Positions 46,573-58,270 of a stretch of DNA of 64,000 nt are shown here, in pieces; within the stretch, counting starts at the first letter, position 1; the number at the start of each line of letters is the position of its first letter. Source of the stretch: Nigrospora sphaerica. Taxonomy: Eukaryota > Ascomycota > Sordariomycetes > Amphisphaeriales > Apiosporaceae. The stretch spans positions 62,001 through 126,000 of the forward strand of contig JAGVVL010000013.1 in the NCBI GenBank assembly GCA_018287875.1, read 5' to 3'. The notes below the pieces were generated by a model. That model saw only the letters and a program-made list of their open reading frames with translations. It was not told where the DNA came from and made no database searches. A program made the translations under genes and the position numbers.

Positions 46573-47220
46573 ATATAGTCCTATACTACCTTAGCAGCAT
46601 GGTAGGCGTAATTCCGGTTAAAGTGTAGGAAGGTATTGACAATATGTAGGGTACGGTTAGTATAGATGACCAGACTAGGGATTACGGTGTTAATATCCGG
46701 GTGCTTTGCCTGGATTAGAAGAGCGAATAAATAGGTAAGCGTGTAGTTTGTTCGCTAGAAAGTTAAGCTAGTGTTTAAGAGTTTGATTATCTTATCGGGA
46801 TGATCCGTATTGACTATTCCTAGGAAAACGACTCCGTTATTCTGCAGTAAAAGCAGTTAAAGGACCTTGCCTAGATGATTAATGCCAAGCTTATCTTTTA
46901 TACGGAATCTACACGCGTATTCCCAAATGTCAGGTATGTATGTGCAAGGGTCTGTTCTGTATCCCGTATAATTAGCGCCTATTAGTTCCCTAGTGTTTGG
47001 GGCATCTGTGTCGGCGTACCATCTTCTTATAAGGGAGGCACTATAGATAGCGTCGTAAACGAGGGTGGCCACAGGTTAGGTCGCACGTCCTCTAACATCT
47101 TAATTCTGCTCTGTAAGTCCGCTAGTACTAGCATTGTTGCGTCCCAGAGCTTAAAGCTATCTTGGCTCTTATATAAGACGACCTCTTAGGCCTCTGCTAT
47201 AGTGGCTAATGTTGATCAGG
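46573..47220 (-). pseudogene. U1 relic, N-terminal part
   Basis: The most readable part of U1. A frame open from 47072 to 46857 includes YDAIYSASLIRRWYADTD and ELIGANYTGYRTDPCTYI, and continues through stops as LLQNNGVVFLGIVNTDHPD. No start codon can be fixed. Composition and the absence of retroelement motifs suggest either a host-type gene family or an unfamiliar transposon protein. Confidence 0.45.
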
Positions 47221-47355
47221 AACGGGAGGTGATAATAATGATAATGTTGTTAAGAAGTTATTATCGTCGGTGATGTTTAAAGGGGGAAGACTGTGTGTTC
47301 TCTATATCCAGACAGATAATGCGGATGTTATTACGGTTAAGGAGAGAATAAAGGC

Positions 47356-47371
47356 AAGAAAGAAAGAAAGA
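47356..47371 (+). repeat. (AAAG)n microsatellite
   Basis: About four AAAG units inside AT-rich DNA. No linked gene. Confidence 0.6.
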
Positions 47372-47723
47372 ATACTTATATACTGGTTAACTAATTAAAG
47401 CGTGTGATATATATAAATGGAGGGGACTTCGTGACTACCTCTTTAAATAGCAACTGCCAATATTAAATGTTTTGTTATTCGTCCAATGTTTTTCGGCTAA
47501 GTCTGTGGTTCTATGCTTATCCACATTATTCTGTCCTGGTCGCCTCTTTATTGCGCTGCGTGGTTTTTATACGTTGAGGTTCTCAATAACTTGCAGCTGG
47601 TTTTCCTCTTTCTTCTGCATCGGCTACATATATCTGTCCTCTTTTCGTCGCTTAGAACTAGACACACTCTTCTGGCATCTTCGTCTCTGGGTTCTAATTA
47701 AGAGTATCCTTAAGACCTACACT

Positions 47724-48493
47724 ATGTCTTTTAAATATCAAGAAGAATACTGGCTTCCTTAGCTGAATAAGGAAAATTGTAAGGTGCTTTATAATAGAAC
47801 ACTATACACGCTCGTAATTAACAAAGCAATCCACTTAATGCCTATGTCTTCTAATACGATGCCAACTCTCGCACTTGGTACTATTAAGTAAGTGCGTGCT
47901 TTCTTCTTAAAGTAATTGGTTTAAGGTGGTGGGAAAAAGGATAAGAATTCAAAGCCTTTAAAATCGCTTTATCTCAACGTAAATCGTTTACCTATTGCGG
48001 TTTCGCTAAAAGATTATTAATATATCAAACGTGTTAATCAGATCCTAAATAGCTTAATTATCACGACTATACCTTTAATACAGCATCGGTATATGCTGTG
48101 GGTGTTTAAGCGTAGTGTTTTTGTATTCAACTCGAACACGGCTATCGTGGTAATCCTTAACAAGGTAAAGACCGGTTGGAAACTCCTGCCTCTCTTTATC
48201 AAAGCTCTAAACGGTGGTCTATTTAGTAACACGCTATAGAAGGTAATGGGTCGCAAGGAAATCCCTATCGCAGTGCTTATACAGGCGGTTAGTGAGCAAA
48301 ACCCCTTCCCTCGCTCTTACTATAAGCGGCTGCTACGCGGCTCGGACTCCAAGAACTATCAAGGTATACTTCTGTTCTTTAGTTATGTTTCTTATATTTT
48401 ATACTATCGCGCTTATAGTAATTGCCTTATAGTAGGCCGGAATACTTAATATAAATGGGTAGTCTATTAGGACGTGCTAAAGATAGTCTAGAA
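47724..48493 (+). pseudogene. Unidentified coding relic U2
   Basis: From ATG 47724 one frame can be followed for about 255 codons with only TAG/TAA interruptions (first at the codon after EEYWLP). Readable parts include LYNRTLYTLVINKAIHLMP, VIQH-type hydrophobic stretches, VILNKVKTGWKLLPLFIKAL, and FPRSYYKRLLRGSDSKNYQG. The persistence of frame with only RIP-type stops argues that it was once a real protein. I recognise no domain. Confidence 0.4.
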
Positions 48494-48651
48494 AAAAAAC
48501 ACAGTATTTTTATATCTCTAAGTTGTGAGAGGCTGAGCCTTGAAGCACTATCGAAGGGGCCAAATGCTGTTTATTTTCTAGATGAGAAAAAGAGAAGAGA
48601 ATCGTCCTCAGGAGGCCGGGCGCAGCGTCTCGTTAAATCTTGCGAGACCGG

Positions 48652-48721
48652 ACCGGAACGTTCGGGTCGGAACGTTCGGACCGGAACGTTCGGACCGGAA
48701 CGTTCGGATCGGAACGTTCGG
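48652..48721 (+). repeat. Five-copy 14-bp GC-rich tandem repeat
   Basis: Units of the form RYCGGAACGTTCGG, each containing the self-complementary GAACGTTC. Five copies lie head to tail in a short GC-rich patch (about 48600-48860) inside AT-rich DNA. Units differ only at the first two bases. Confidence 0.9.
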
Positions 48722-48817
48722 ATCGCTGCTCAGCTCCCCCCTCCTAGGTCTTGACCACTAGCCTGGCGTTCGAATGGAGAGACCTACTCGAAGCCTCATG
48801 TGAGGGGTTCGTGAGAC

Positions 48818-48840
48818 GCTCAGGCCAGGTGCGCCTGAGC
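48818..48840 (+). repeat. Hairpin-forming inverted repeat
   Basis: gctcaggc (48818-48825) and gcctgagc (48833-48840) pair perfectly around a 7-base loop. It lies in the same GC-rich patch as the tandem array. No U-run follows, so it is not an obvious terminator. Confidence 0.6.
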
Positions 48841-48841
48841 C

Positions 48842-49189
48842 TATCTCCCAGGTCCCAACCTGTAACATAAGTAAAGGACGCGGATAGTGGTATTACCTTC
48901 GATAGTAAGGCACTTGTAGCCCTAACTAAGGATAACTTCAATATTAGTGCTTCTTAATAAGGAGAAGGTGTAGTTCTAATAAATATAGATTCTTTTAATT
49001 AGGTTTTTTAAAGGCTTATTTTATAACGTTTATATTTATCTATTATTATATCTGACTTTATATCGAGGTATATATAAGTTTCAATTTAAGAGAAATAGTA
49101 AGGAAATGATTTTTAAGTCCTGTTAATATAGTTTATTATAAATGATAATAAGAAATCAATAGAAAGTTTAATTAAGTATTAATAAAGCT
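48842..49189. other. AT-rich gene-free DNA
   Basis: No open frame or repeat boundary I can support. It may be the missing 3' end of the Gy-C relic. Confidence 0.4.
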
Positions 49190-50589
49190 AGAAAGAAATA
49201 AAGTAACGTCACTTAAAAGACAACTTCTCTTTATAAAGTAGTGAGCAGGTTATAATATAAGGGAAAAACAAAGAAAAGCTATGTTAAGTAGCATAGCAGT
49301 GTTTATATCCCTAGCTAAGGCAGGTCAGAGTACTTTATATAGCCCTCTTGGGTTCCGACTAGAATAGGTATCTCAATCTCTCTTCTCACCACTCGTGGTT
49401 AGGGAATCTCTGGCTTTTCGACCTGAATGTCATAATGGGAGGGATTTAATAGCCTTACTTACTTTCTTAGGTGGGAACTATATTAATTAGGCTATATCTA
49501 TAGTACTAATAGGTCTTTATAGCTCTAGCTATCCTTGCTAGCGTCGATTAGCTTTTAAGTTCTATCGGGATCATTAACAAATACTTTTAGCCTATTGCTA
49601 TAGAAGACACTTTAAATAGATCCTTTAGTAACGTCTATTAGCTTGAATTAGTTATTAAGCAAGATCCTATTCACTTAATAGGGTCTTATCTAATAATACT
49701 GAAGCTTCCTATTATTAGATATATTAATATATTGGACATAGTTGTATACTAGGACTAGGTGGTCTTTTATAATTAGTGCTAATTATATCTAGTGTTCCCT
49801 TCTTTAATTAACACTTTGTATACGTTGTCTACGCTATATTATAATTGTATAGTATATAGTTTCGATATCTAACAGTTTGTTTTTAAGTATACAAACTCTA
49901 CACTTGAGTAGCTTTTCTCAACTTATATTATGGTCTTAATTGAGAATACGCTATATTAATACGCTAAGTTCAAAAGGTAACAGAGGCTCTCTACTGTAAT
50001 GGAGTTGGTATAAAGACATGTTGAAATACTAGATAACAGTTTGATTAGCCTAGATAGCTAATAGAAAGAGTGATACTTAGTTCTTGCCACTGCCGTTAGT
50101 TATCTTTATAAGGCTCTTTGTAATGCTTTTATACCTAGTCTCGATTAAGCCTTGTATCTTCGAGCTATATACTGGTCCAAGCGAAATCTTATACTCTAAC
50201 TCTTTAACAACGGCGACGGCTTCGCCTTTGTTCTCCAAGCCTCCGTCTACCTTAGGCGTAGGAAGCAGCTATGCTAGTAAACAATGTATATCTTAATAAA
50301 TCGGACAATGGATACGGAGTTAACCTTCTTTAAGGCTATAGCTTTTAAGTAGCTAGATACCTCACACCTTGCTTCTATAGTGGTAGTGTATCCTTAGTAT
50401 GCTGGTATATACTGGACATTTAAGACCCACGTTATAAAGATGTCTGTTAGTTCCATTTATAGCTGTGTATTAATAAGGCGTTAAATAAATACCTTTGCGT
50501 ATTAAAGATAAGCGCTTTGCTATTAGCGAATATCGGTGTATATATTACTCTATTAGTAGAGGTTAGCAACTTGCCTATAGATAGCTTCT
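49190..50589 (-). pseudogene. Gy-C pol relic: integrase and C-terminal part
   Basis: Minus-strand reading gives a Ty3/gypsy integrase core (VDGGLENKGEAVAVVKELEY, then KIQGLIETRYKSITKSL). Further left is the post-integrase region (EPLLPFELSVL, ILKNKLLDIE, RLKVFVNDPD). Stops are numerous. The right end is interrupted by the Cop-A element, and the frame resumes at 56461. A second, more degraded copy of the C-terminal part lies at 18390-19165. Confidence 0.6.
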
Positions 50590-51155
50590 TGTTGCAGGTA
50601 TAGGACTTATCCTATACCGTTCTCTGTCACTACGGACTAAGCTATGCACTTAACGAGAAGCTAGTCCTTTAACCGAGCCTATCCTAAAGCTCGGGCCAGC
50701 CTACCCTGGAGCACGGGCCAGCTTACCCGCAAGCATGGCCCGCTTTTCCACAAGCGTGGCGTTCGCCACGCGGAAGCTTCTGCAAGGTTCCACGAGTTTC
50801 CACGAGTTTCTACGTGACTCCCTGAAGCTCCCACGAGCCCCCATGAGGCTCCACAAACCTCTATAAGGTTCCATATGCTTCTAAGCCACGTAATCACTTA
50901 CGCAATCACTTACGCGTCCTCTTCCTTGTATTACTAAGAGGATAAAGGTTTAACGGGTATAAGTAAAGGCTGAATCTCCCCTCTTCGTGTAACTAGTCTG
51001 TCCTGAAGCAAGCAAGCACACGAAATACACTCTTATTCCTCTTGAAGAGAAGTTCCTTATCCTTCCGTGTTTCTTTATAGAAACGACCTCCGAGATCGAA
51101 AGAGCCCTTATAAAGGGGTTGCTTCCTCTTTTCGATCAAACCACCACTTCCAACA
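50590..51155 (+). repeat. 5' LTR of Cop-A
   Basis: TGTTGCAGG to CTTCCAACA, 566 bp. Contains near-palindrome GCGTGGCGTTCGCCACGC, tandem tttccacgag units and a short AAGC run. Confidence 0.95.
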
Positions 51156-51170
51156 GGTTATGAGCCCGGG
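51156..51170 (+). other. Cop-A primer-binding site (initiator tRNA-Met anticodon arm)
   Basis: ggttatgagcccggg directly follows the 5' LTR. Its reverse complement, cccgggctcataacc, is the anticodon stem-loop of eukaryotic initiator tRNA-Met with the CAU anticodon. Priming would come from a half-tRNA cut in the anticodon region, as known for Drosophila copia. Confidence 0.75.
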
Positions 51171-51546
51171 CCGATATCTTTTCGCTTAAGATTACGCCCC
51201 TTAACCTCCCTCGTCGATTTCTTCCTCCTCTCTCGGCCGAAGCAACCTGGAAGCGACCCTAAGTCTTCCGAACCGCTTTATTCGTCTCGAAAGCCCTCGA
51301 AGCTTCCGGAAGCAACCTTAAGTCTTCCAAAGCCTTCTTCGATATTATCGAAGTCTTTAAGCCCTCGGACTCGCTTTAAGCGAATATTTCGGATAAGCTG
51401 CTTTTCGGCGTCCCGATTAGCATATAGCTGCCCCTTTATTCCTTAACCTTAGGAATTAAAGAGGTTATATTCGATACGAGGCATTTTTCGGTTCTCTTTA
51501 ACCGAATAAGGGCTTATTTCGGCTACTCTCACGCCGGAAAAACAAC

Positions 51547-52231
51547 ATGGCCGACATTATTAAGTCGGTATCGGCATGTTTAATGCCGAAATCCCACCGA
51601 CTATCCGGTTCTTCAAACTGGAACACATGGAAGTCCTCCTTACTGCTTTATTTTAAACTCTTAAAATTGAGCAGTTCTTCCTTAATACGGATAAGTATAA
51701 GGAGATTTCCGAGAGCAGAAGACTCTAGCCTTACTTGTTATAAGGCAGAACCTTTTCGACGAGCCCCTTTCTTTAATCTTCGACGCTACGGATCCCCTTT
51801 CAGCACTAGAAACGTTAAGTGCTAGTTATGAGGGTACTGGTCCCGTTCTCCGGCAGCAGCTCTATATCGAGTTCCATTCTATTCGATACGAGCATTATAA
51901 CTCGTTAACCGAGTTTATCTCTTCGTTTAAGACCTATGCGAAGAAACTAGCGAATGTCGGAGCGAAGATAGACGATATAGACTTAAAGACGGTCTTTATA
52001 GCCGCTTTATCGTCTACTTACCCTATATGGGCTGACCGGCAACGCTCCGCTTTACGAAGTAAGGAGCCGCCGTCTTTAGATTCGCTAATTAACGATATTC
52101 TCGACGAATCTAAGGCTTCCTCAGATACTTCAATGGGGAACTCTTCGTTTTATACGAAGAATAACCGTTCTAAACCCCTAACTCGAAAGAGGGCCAAAAA
52201 TCTAATAACGGGAAGAACGGAAAAGGGTTGA
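51547..52231 (+). pseudogene. Cop-A gag, frameshifted
   Basis: Starts MADIIKSVSACLMPKSHRLS with the typical copia opening (a Leu-Ser-Gly-Ser-x-Asn-Trp-x-x-Trp type motif). After about 40 codons the frame shifts. The body continues with TGPVLRQQLYIEFHSI, FISSFKTYAKKLANVGAKID and PPSLDSLINDILDES. No CCHC knuckle is visible before the frame ends. Confidence 0.8.
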
Positions 52232-52434
52232 ATAACGGAATTCAAACCCTAAGAACCCTAACTTTAAGGGTTCTAAGCGGAATTCTAAGGGTTCTAAGCC
52301 GAATCCTAAGAAACCGCAGGAAAAAGTCGTCCTAACGACTCCGATTCCAACTCAGATTCCGAATCCGGAAAACAGTCCGAGTCGTTTTATAGTTACTCTT
52401 ATTCAAGTAGTGACTTTAACGGCGTCCGAAGGAC

Positions 52435-55400
52435 TGGTGGCTCTACGATACGGGCTCTACACAGCATATATCGAACGATAAGTCCTACTTTAAAGACTTA
52501 ACTTACTGTTCCGACTTAAACCCCGTTATTACTGGAGCCGGCTTTATAAAGCCAGTAGGAAAGGAACCGTTACCCTTCCTATAAAGAAAAGAGCGACATT
52601 TTCTACCTTACTCTCGAGAACACGCTCTATATCCCGGATTTCCCGATTAATCTTATCTCCGGATTAAACCACTATAAGTCCGGCGGAAAGATAAGCGGAA
52701 CGGAACTTCTCTCTTCAAAGGCGTCGTTATAGCCACGTTAAACCCCTTAAAGCGTGGTTTCTTTCTCGACGTCGCCTATAAGCCGGAACCGAATTTCGCT
52801 TATATCACAGCGAAAACCGCGCTTAAAAAAGACCTAATAGGCCAAAAGAACGGTCTTAAAAGCCTAAAATCCAAAGACTTACCGCCGAAACTACCTGGGA
52901 CCCGGACCTCAGCCACGGTACCCGAGAACGGCTCTTTAAAGTCTTTTAAGTCCGATATCTCAACGGATTTAACTCTGATTTCGACGGAGTCAACGGCTTT
53001 AAGGTCTACTTTACCTGGACTTTTCTATAGTTCAGTCGAAAGCCCCATCAAGAATCCATGGAGCTTCATATCGGAGATTCCAAGTCTCTCCTACTATACG
53101 GACACCGAATTATGGCATAAACGCCTCGGTCATCCAAGTTTCGACGCCTTAGTTAAGGCTTCAAAGTCTACAAAGGGCATAGACCCTCGAAACTTAATAA
53201 ACAGGACCTGAACTGCGAGGCCTGCTTATTAGGAAAGTTTACCCGACAACAAGGAAAGTCAACAGAAATCGAGCAACTTTTCCCTTAAACCGGATCTGCT
53301 TAGATACGGTTAAAATCACTCCTACGAGTTATTCGGGTTACAACTACATTATCGTCTACACCGACGACTTTACGTCCTTTCGCTTTATAGACTTTACTAA
53401 GTCTAAGGACGAGGTGTTTGAGACGGTTAAAAACCGTTTAGAACACTTAAAACAGCAGTTTAAATCGTATCCTTCTCTTATAAGGATCGATAACGGGACC
53501 GAATTTAACCCCGTTCAGCTCGAAAAATTCCTAAAGACTAAAGGAGTTATTTACGAGCCCTCGAACCGCTACACACCCGAACAAAACGGCATAGCGGAAA
53601 GATCTAATCGAGTTATACTCGATAAAGGTCGTACGGCAATACTAGACGCGAAAATCCCTAAATACCTATGGGAATTCGTCCTACAGTCTATAGTAAAGGT
53701 TATCAACCTTACGCCGACCTCGAAAAAGAATATAACTCCTTATCAGGAGTTCTACGACTATTTCTATCCTAATCAGGATAATACTCCCGATTTATCCTTC
53801 TTACATATTATCGGAACTCCGGTATACACCTATAAACCAAAGGAACTATTAGTTCAGTCCGATAAATTCGCATCTAAGGCTGAAAAAGGGATTCTACTCG
53901 GGTATAAGGAAACTCGATTTATATCGTCTATATCCCTAGCCGGCCCTTTAAAAAGCGTGTTTTTCCGACCTCCCACCTTCGAGTTCTATCCGAAGACGAA
54001 GAAAATACGGAAATAGAGGGTAGACTACACTCCTTCGGCCACGCTATCTGGAAACAGCACTCAGGACGAGATTTCCGATATTATCTCCGTCTCTAGTGCA
54101 AATTCCGGCCCTATTCCAAACTCGAAGGGTATCATAAACCGTCCGAAGACGTCTATCGAGGTTGTTTTACCCAATAACCTCTCCGAAAGCGAAAAGTCGA
54201 CTTATAAGCGTTTCGATAACGCTTTTCCAACCGCTACCCTTTATAAAGAGCCCCGCTCCTTAAAGGAAGCCCTTCAGTCTAAGGATAAAGAAGAGTGGCT
54301 ATCTGCAGTTCACACCGAACTAAAGGAAATCATAAAGAAAGGGACTCTTAAAGCGGTTGATCGAGCTAAAGTTAAGAGAGAAGGACGCTCTCCTTTATCT
54401 CTAAAATGGGTCTTCAAGTTAAAGACCGACGTGACCGGAAAACCGGTTAAATACAAAGCTCGGCTAGTCGTTAGAGGCTTCGAACAGCAGTACGGCCTTG
54501 ACTATTTCGAAACATTCGCTTCCGGAACAAAACCAGCCACATGGCGAGTTTTACTCGCCTTAGCCGCCTACTACAACTGGAAATCGAACAGATCGATATA
54601 GTCTCCGCGTTCTTAAACGGAGAACTACTAGAAGACGTTTATATTGAGCCTATCGAAGGCCTAGACGATCTTCTACTCGAAAACCCGGAGTTAAACACCT
54701 TTGGGTGGAAATTCGACGGTACCCAGTTATTTAAGCTTTTTAAAGCTTTATACGGACTAAAACAGAGTCCTAGGCAGTGGCAACTAAAGGTTAAAAGGCC
54801 TTATCTACCTTAGGCTTTAAACCTCTAATCTCGGACGAGTCCACGTATTATAACGATGAACTCCGGATGTTTATCGTTTCTTATGTTGACGATTTCCTTA
54901 TATTCGGTCCGTTATTAACGGATATTAACCGAATAAAGAAAGAGATAGGAAAACACTTTGAGGTTAAGGACTTAGGTCCTATTTCCTACTTTCTCGGCGT
55001 TCAGGTTACCCGAGACCGAGAGAAGCGACTTATAAAGATAAACCAGTCGACATATATACGGCAAATCCTTGAAACCTCGAACTTATACGAGATAACGCCG
55101 TCCGATGTTCCTCTCTCTCCGAGCCTTCCGAAGAATATCGATTACACCGCTCTCAAAGACGAAAAATCGAATTCGGACACTATAAAGGAATATCAGCAGC
55201 TAATCGGCCGTCTAATGTATGCCATGACGCAGACTAGGCCCGATATCTGCTACGCTGTGGGATTTCTAGCTCGATTTATGCAGAACCCCAATAAACAGCT
55301 CTTGAAAGCCGTTAAAGGTGTCTTTAAGTACTAAAACGGACTGCAGACTACTCTATAGTCTATAAGGGCGACACTAAGCCTACATTAGTGGGCTATTCCG

Positions 55401-55846
55401 ATTCGGATTACGGCGGCGACTACGAGACTCGAAAGTCTACTTCCGGCTACCTCTTTACCTTGAATAACGGTCCTATAAGCTGGAAATCGAAAAAGCAGTC
55501 TACTATAGCCTTATCGACCACCGAAGCCGAGTTTAACGGGTTAGAACAGGCCACCCGTGAGTCTATATGGCTTAAAAACCTCTTATTCGAGTTAGGGGTT
55601 AAAACGGCTTCGATTCCGATAAAAGGGGACAATACTTCGGCTATAAACTTAGCTTATAACCCCGAATATCACCAGCGTACCAAGCACACCGCTATACGCT
55701 ACTATTTCGTCCGGCAAGAAGTCGAAAACGAGAATATATCGGTCGAATACATCTCGACTAACGACATGCCCGCCGATGGCTTAACTAAGCCACTTCCGAA
55801 AGAGAAATTCAGTAGGTTCTTAAGCCTACTAAACTTACGCCCTTAA
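52435..55846 (+). pseudogene. Cop-A pol: protease, integrase, RT, RNase H
   Basis: Protease centre WWLYDTGSTQHIS (from 52435). Gag-pre-integrase motif ELWHKRLGHPSFDALVKA (about 53110). Integrase with YTDDF, RIDNGTEFN and QNGIAERSN as the D, D, E triad (53350-53610). RT with KARLVVRGFEQ, IDIVSAFLNGE, LYGLKQSPRQW and the YVDD box (54882-54893). RNase H (from 55388) with GYSDSDYGGD, TEAEF and TKHTAIRYY. Catalytic residues are intact. Breaks are one-base indels, for example TGG for TGGG at 54578-54580, an extra A at 54793-54796, an extra T at 54810-54811 and a missing C near 55331. Repairing none is assumed here; they may be sequence errors. Confidence 0.9.
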
Positions 55847-55882
55847 GCACGCCTATTATCGTGTATTTTAACGGTATAGGTT

Positions 55883-55893
55883 AGAGAGAGAGT
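55883..55893 (+). other. Polypurine tract of Cop-A
   Basis: agagagagag-type run immediately before the 3' LTR at 55894. Confidence 0.75.
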
Positions 55894-56455
55894 GTTGCAG
55901 GTATAGGACTTATCCTATACCGTTCTCTGTCACTACGGACTAAGCTATGCACTTAACGAGAAGCTAGTCCTTTAACCGAGCCTATCCTAAAGCTCGGGCC
56001 AGCCTACCCTGGAGCACGGGCCAGCTTACCCGCAAGCATGGCCCGCTTTACCCACAAGCGTGGCGTTCGCCACGCGGAAGCTTCTGCAAGGTTCCACGAG
56101 TTTCCACGAGTTTCTACGTGACTCTGAAGCTCCCACGAGCCCCCATGAGGCTCCACAAACCTCTATAAGGTTCCATATGCTTCTAAGCCACGTAATCACT
56201 TACGCAATCACTTACGCGTCCTCTTCCTTGTATTACTAAGAGGATAAAGGTTTAACGGGTATAAGTAAAGGCTGAATCTCCCTCTTCGTGTAACTAGTCT
56301 GTCCTGAAGCAAGCAAGCACACGAAATACACTCTTGTTCCTCTTGAAGAGAAGTTCCTTATCCTTCCGTGTTTCTTTATAGAAACGACCTCCAAGATCGA
56401 AAGAGCCCTTATAAAGGGGTTGCTTCTCTTTTCGATCAAACCACCACTTCCAACA
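55894..56455 (+). repeat. 3' LTR of Cop-A
   Basis: 562 bp, near-identical to the 5' LTR. Differences include single-base changes in CCCC/CCC and TTCC/TTC runs. Confidence 0.95.
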
Positions 56456-56460
56456 CTTCT

Positions 56461-57562
56461 TGTCCTTTATACCCAAGGTCCAGTATACTTAATAAAAGAT
56501 CTCTCTTTGCTGATTAAACGTTTCTACTACTTATTGCGGGGGTAGCTTGCTTGTTGACTTCTTACAAAGCATGCCTTCTTATAGAAAGAATTAAGCAACA
56601 TCCAATTTAAACTGTGTGGCTATTCTCTTAAGGTTAGGTGTGGACATGTCTTATAGTCTGTCCGGTATCTTAAGGGTATCAAGGTAATATCTAGTCTTAT
56701 CAATCCTTTTCCATTGAAGGTTCTATTAATTAAGATGAATAGTAGTGATCTTAATATTCACAAAGTCTTTAATATCACCTTTAGCCTCATTGTTGACGTT
56801 GTCGGATAGTTCTTGCCCCTTATATAAGAGTGCGTCCGTAATATAGTTCTGCTTACCTGGAATATGCTGTAATTCGAAAGCAAACAGCTTAATATACGCG
56901 AGCTATCTTGTTAACGGTGCCAACAATAACAGGTTCATTTAATAATCGTTTAGCTAGTCGCGTAGGATCCTGGCGTCAGTTTAAAAAAGAAACTTTATAT
57001 TAAATAGGTAGAGTCTTAAGGGCTTTAGCGCTTTAACAATGGCTAAGCACTCTTACTTACTGGAGTTATACTTGCTTTCAGCTTTATTCTAGTATCCTAA
57101 CTCGAAACGAATTGGCTTATACTAGCTATTAATAACTTAGCCGAGCTCTACACCCTAACTAATACTGGAGGTGTCTGTCTTAGGTAGAACTTATATATGC
57201 TGTACTCTGGTTTAATAAATGCTGCAATATCTACTACTTCGTTCTTAAGTATATTAAGTGCTTTATCTTAATCAGTACCTAGTTAAAGGATGTGTCCTTC
57301 TATAATAGTCTTATTAATGGCTTTGCTTTAGCAATGTAGTGGACAATCTATACCTGAAAGGATCCAGAAAGTCTAAGGAAACTGCGGACTTCTACAACGT
57401 TTCTGTAAGCTGTCTATTCCTTAATCTTAATAACCTTTCTCTCTGGCAGCCGGCGACTATTGGAGCCACAGATATAGCTCACGACCTCGATCTACCTTTA
57501 GCACCATTAAGACTTAGAACTATTAATAAAGACGCCTGCTAGTTCTATATTAAATAACACAG
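56461..57562 (-). pseudogene. Gy-C pol relic: RT end and RNase H
   Basis: Minus-strand reading shows gypsy RNase H landmarks: KYNSSK followed by ECLAIVKALK, then FAFELQHIPGKQNYITDALL. Higher up there is RT-thumb-like sequence to about 57545. It continues across the copia insertion into the integrase at 50589. It is cut on the right by the GC-rich Gy-D element. Confidence 0.6.
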
Positions 57563-58270
57563 TATCTGTAACGGAATGATACGAATCGAACGAGGTGACT
57601 ATGTGCACGCAATTCCAATGACTGGCTGGCTGTATTGACTTCAATCTGGCCGTCCCTCCGTTTGCGGGCGCGGCCAGATTCTGCATAAGGGCGCCCCGGA
57701 TTAACGTGGCGCCGCTCCGCCGTTTCGGCGACCGCCCTGGCGCTTGCTTCCCGCCGGCGCGCCGACGCACCGCCGATCCGCCCGCCCGGCCCCTTTACAA
57801 TGCCCCCCAATTCCTGGGCCCGGTCTCCGGCGCCCGTGGAATTCCTATCGGTGGAGCGGTCTCGGGTGCGCCGCGCCGCGTGGGTCCTTGGCCCGCCACC
57901 TTGTGGTCGCCGCCCTTCGTGGGGTTGTCCTATGCGCTCGTTATGTCTGCTGGCCCGCCCGTCGGCGGCCGGTCGTTGCCTGGGCGGCGCTGCCCCGCGC
58001 TGCGTGTTTGTCTCCAGTCGCGCTCTCTGTCGCGGCGGCCTCGCCGCCTCGCCGCCTCGCTGCCTCGCTGCCCGTGTTGCTGCCTGGGGCGCCGAGGGCT
58101 CGGCTTTGTTTGTAGCTCCGTACTCCATACCAACTCCTGGGTCGGCGCCTGGTTGCAGCTTTCCTTTGTTCCCGTTCCTTGTGGCAGGCGACCTCTCCAT
58201 TCCCCGTACGTCTCGTGTTTCGTGACGCTCTCTGTTCCTCATCCATTCGTTCTTCGACTGTTCGCCGACA

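Larger units (their letters stand above)
50590..56455 (+). mobile_element. Cop-A: full-length Ty1/copia retrotransposon
   Basis: 5866 bp with LTRs at 50590-51155 and 55894-56455, flanked by the perfect duplication CTTCT (50585-50589 and 56456-56460). It has copia-order domains (gag, protease, integrase, RT, RNase H), a primer-binding site matching the initiator tRNA-Met anticodon arm, and a purine tract before the 3' LTR. LTRs differ at only about six to ten positions, most of them one-base length changes in homopolymers, so the insertion is recent. It interrupts the Gy-C relic. Confidence 0.95.

Noticed and set aside
48652..48721. CRISPR-like array
   Set aside because: Units are directly adjacent with no spacers, and the genome is eukaryotic.
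48755..48800. Possible tRNA around a GTTCGAAT motif
   Set aside because: No acceptor, D or anticodon stems can be folded around it.
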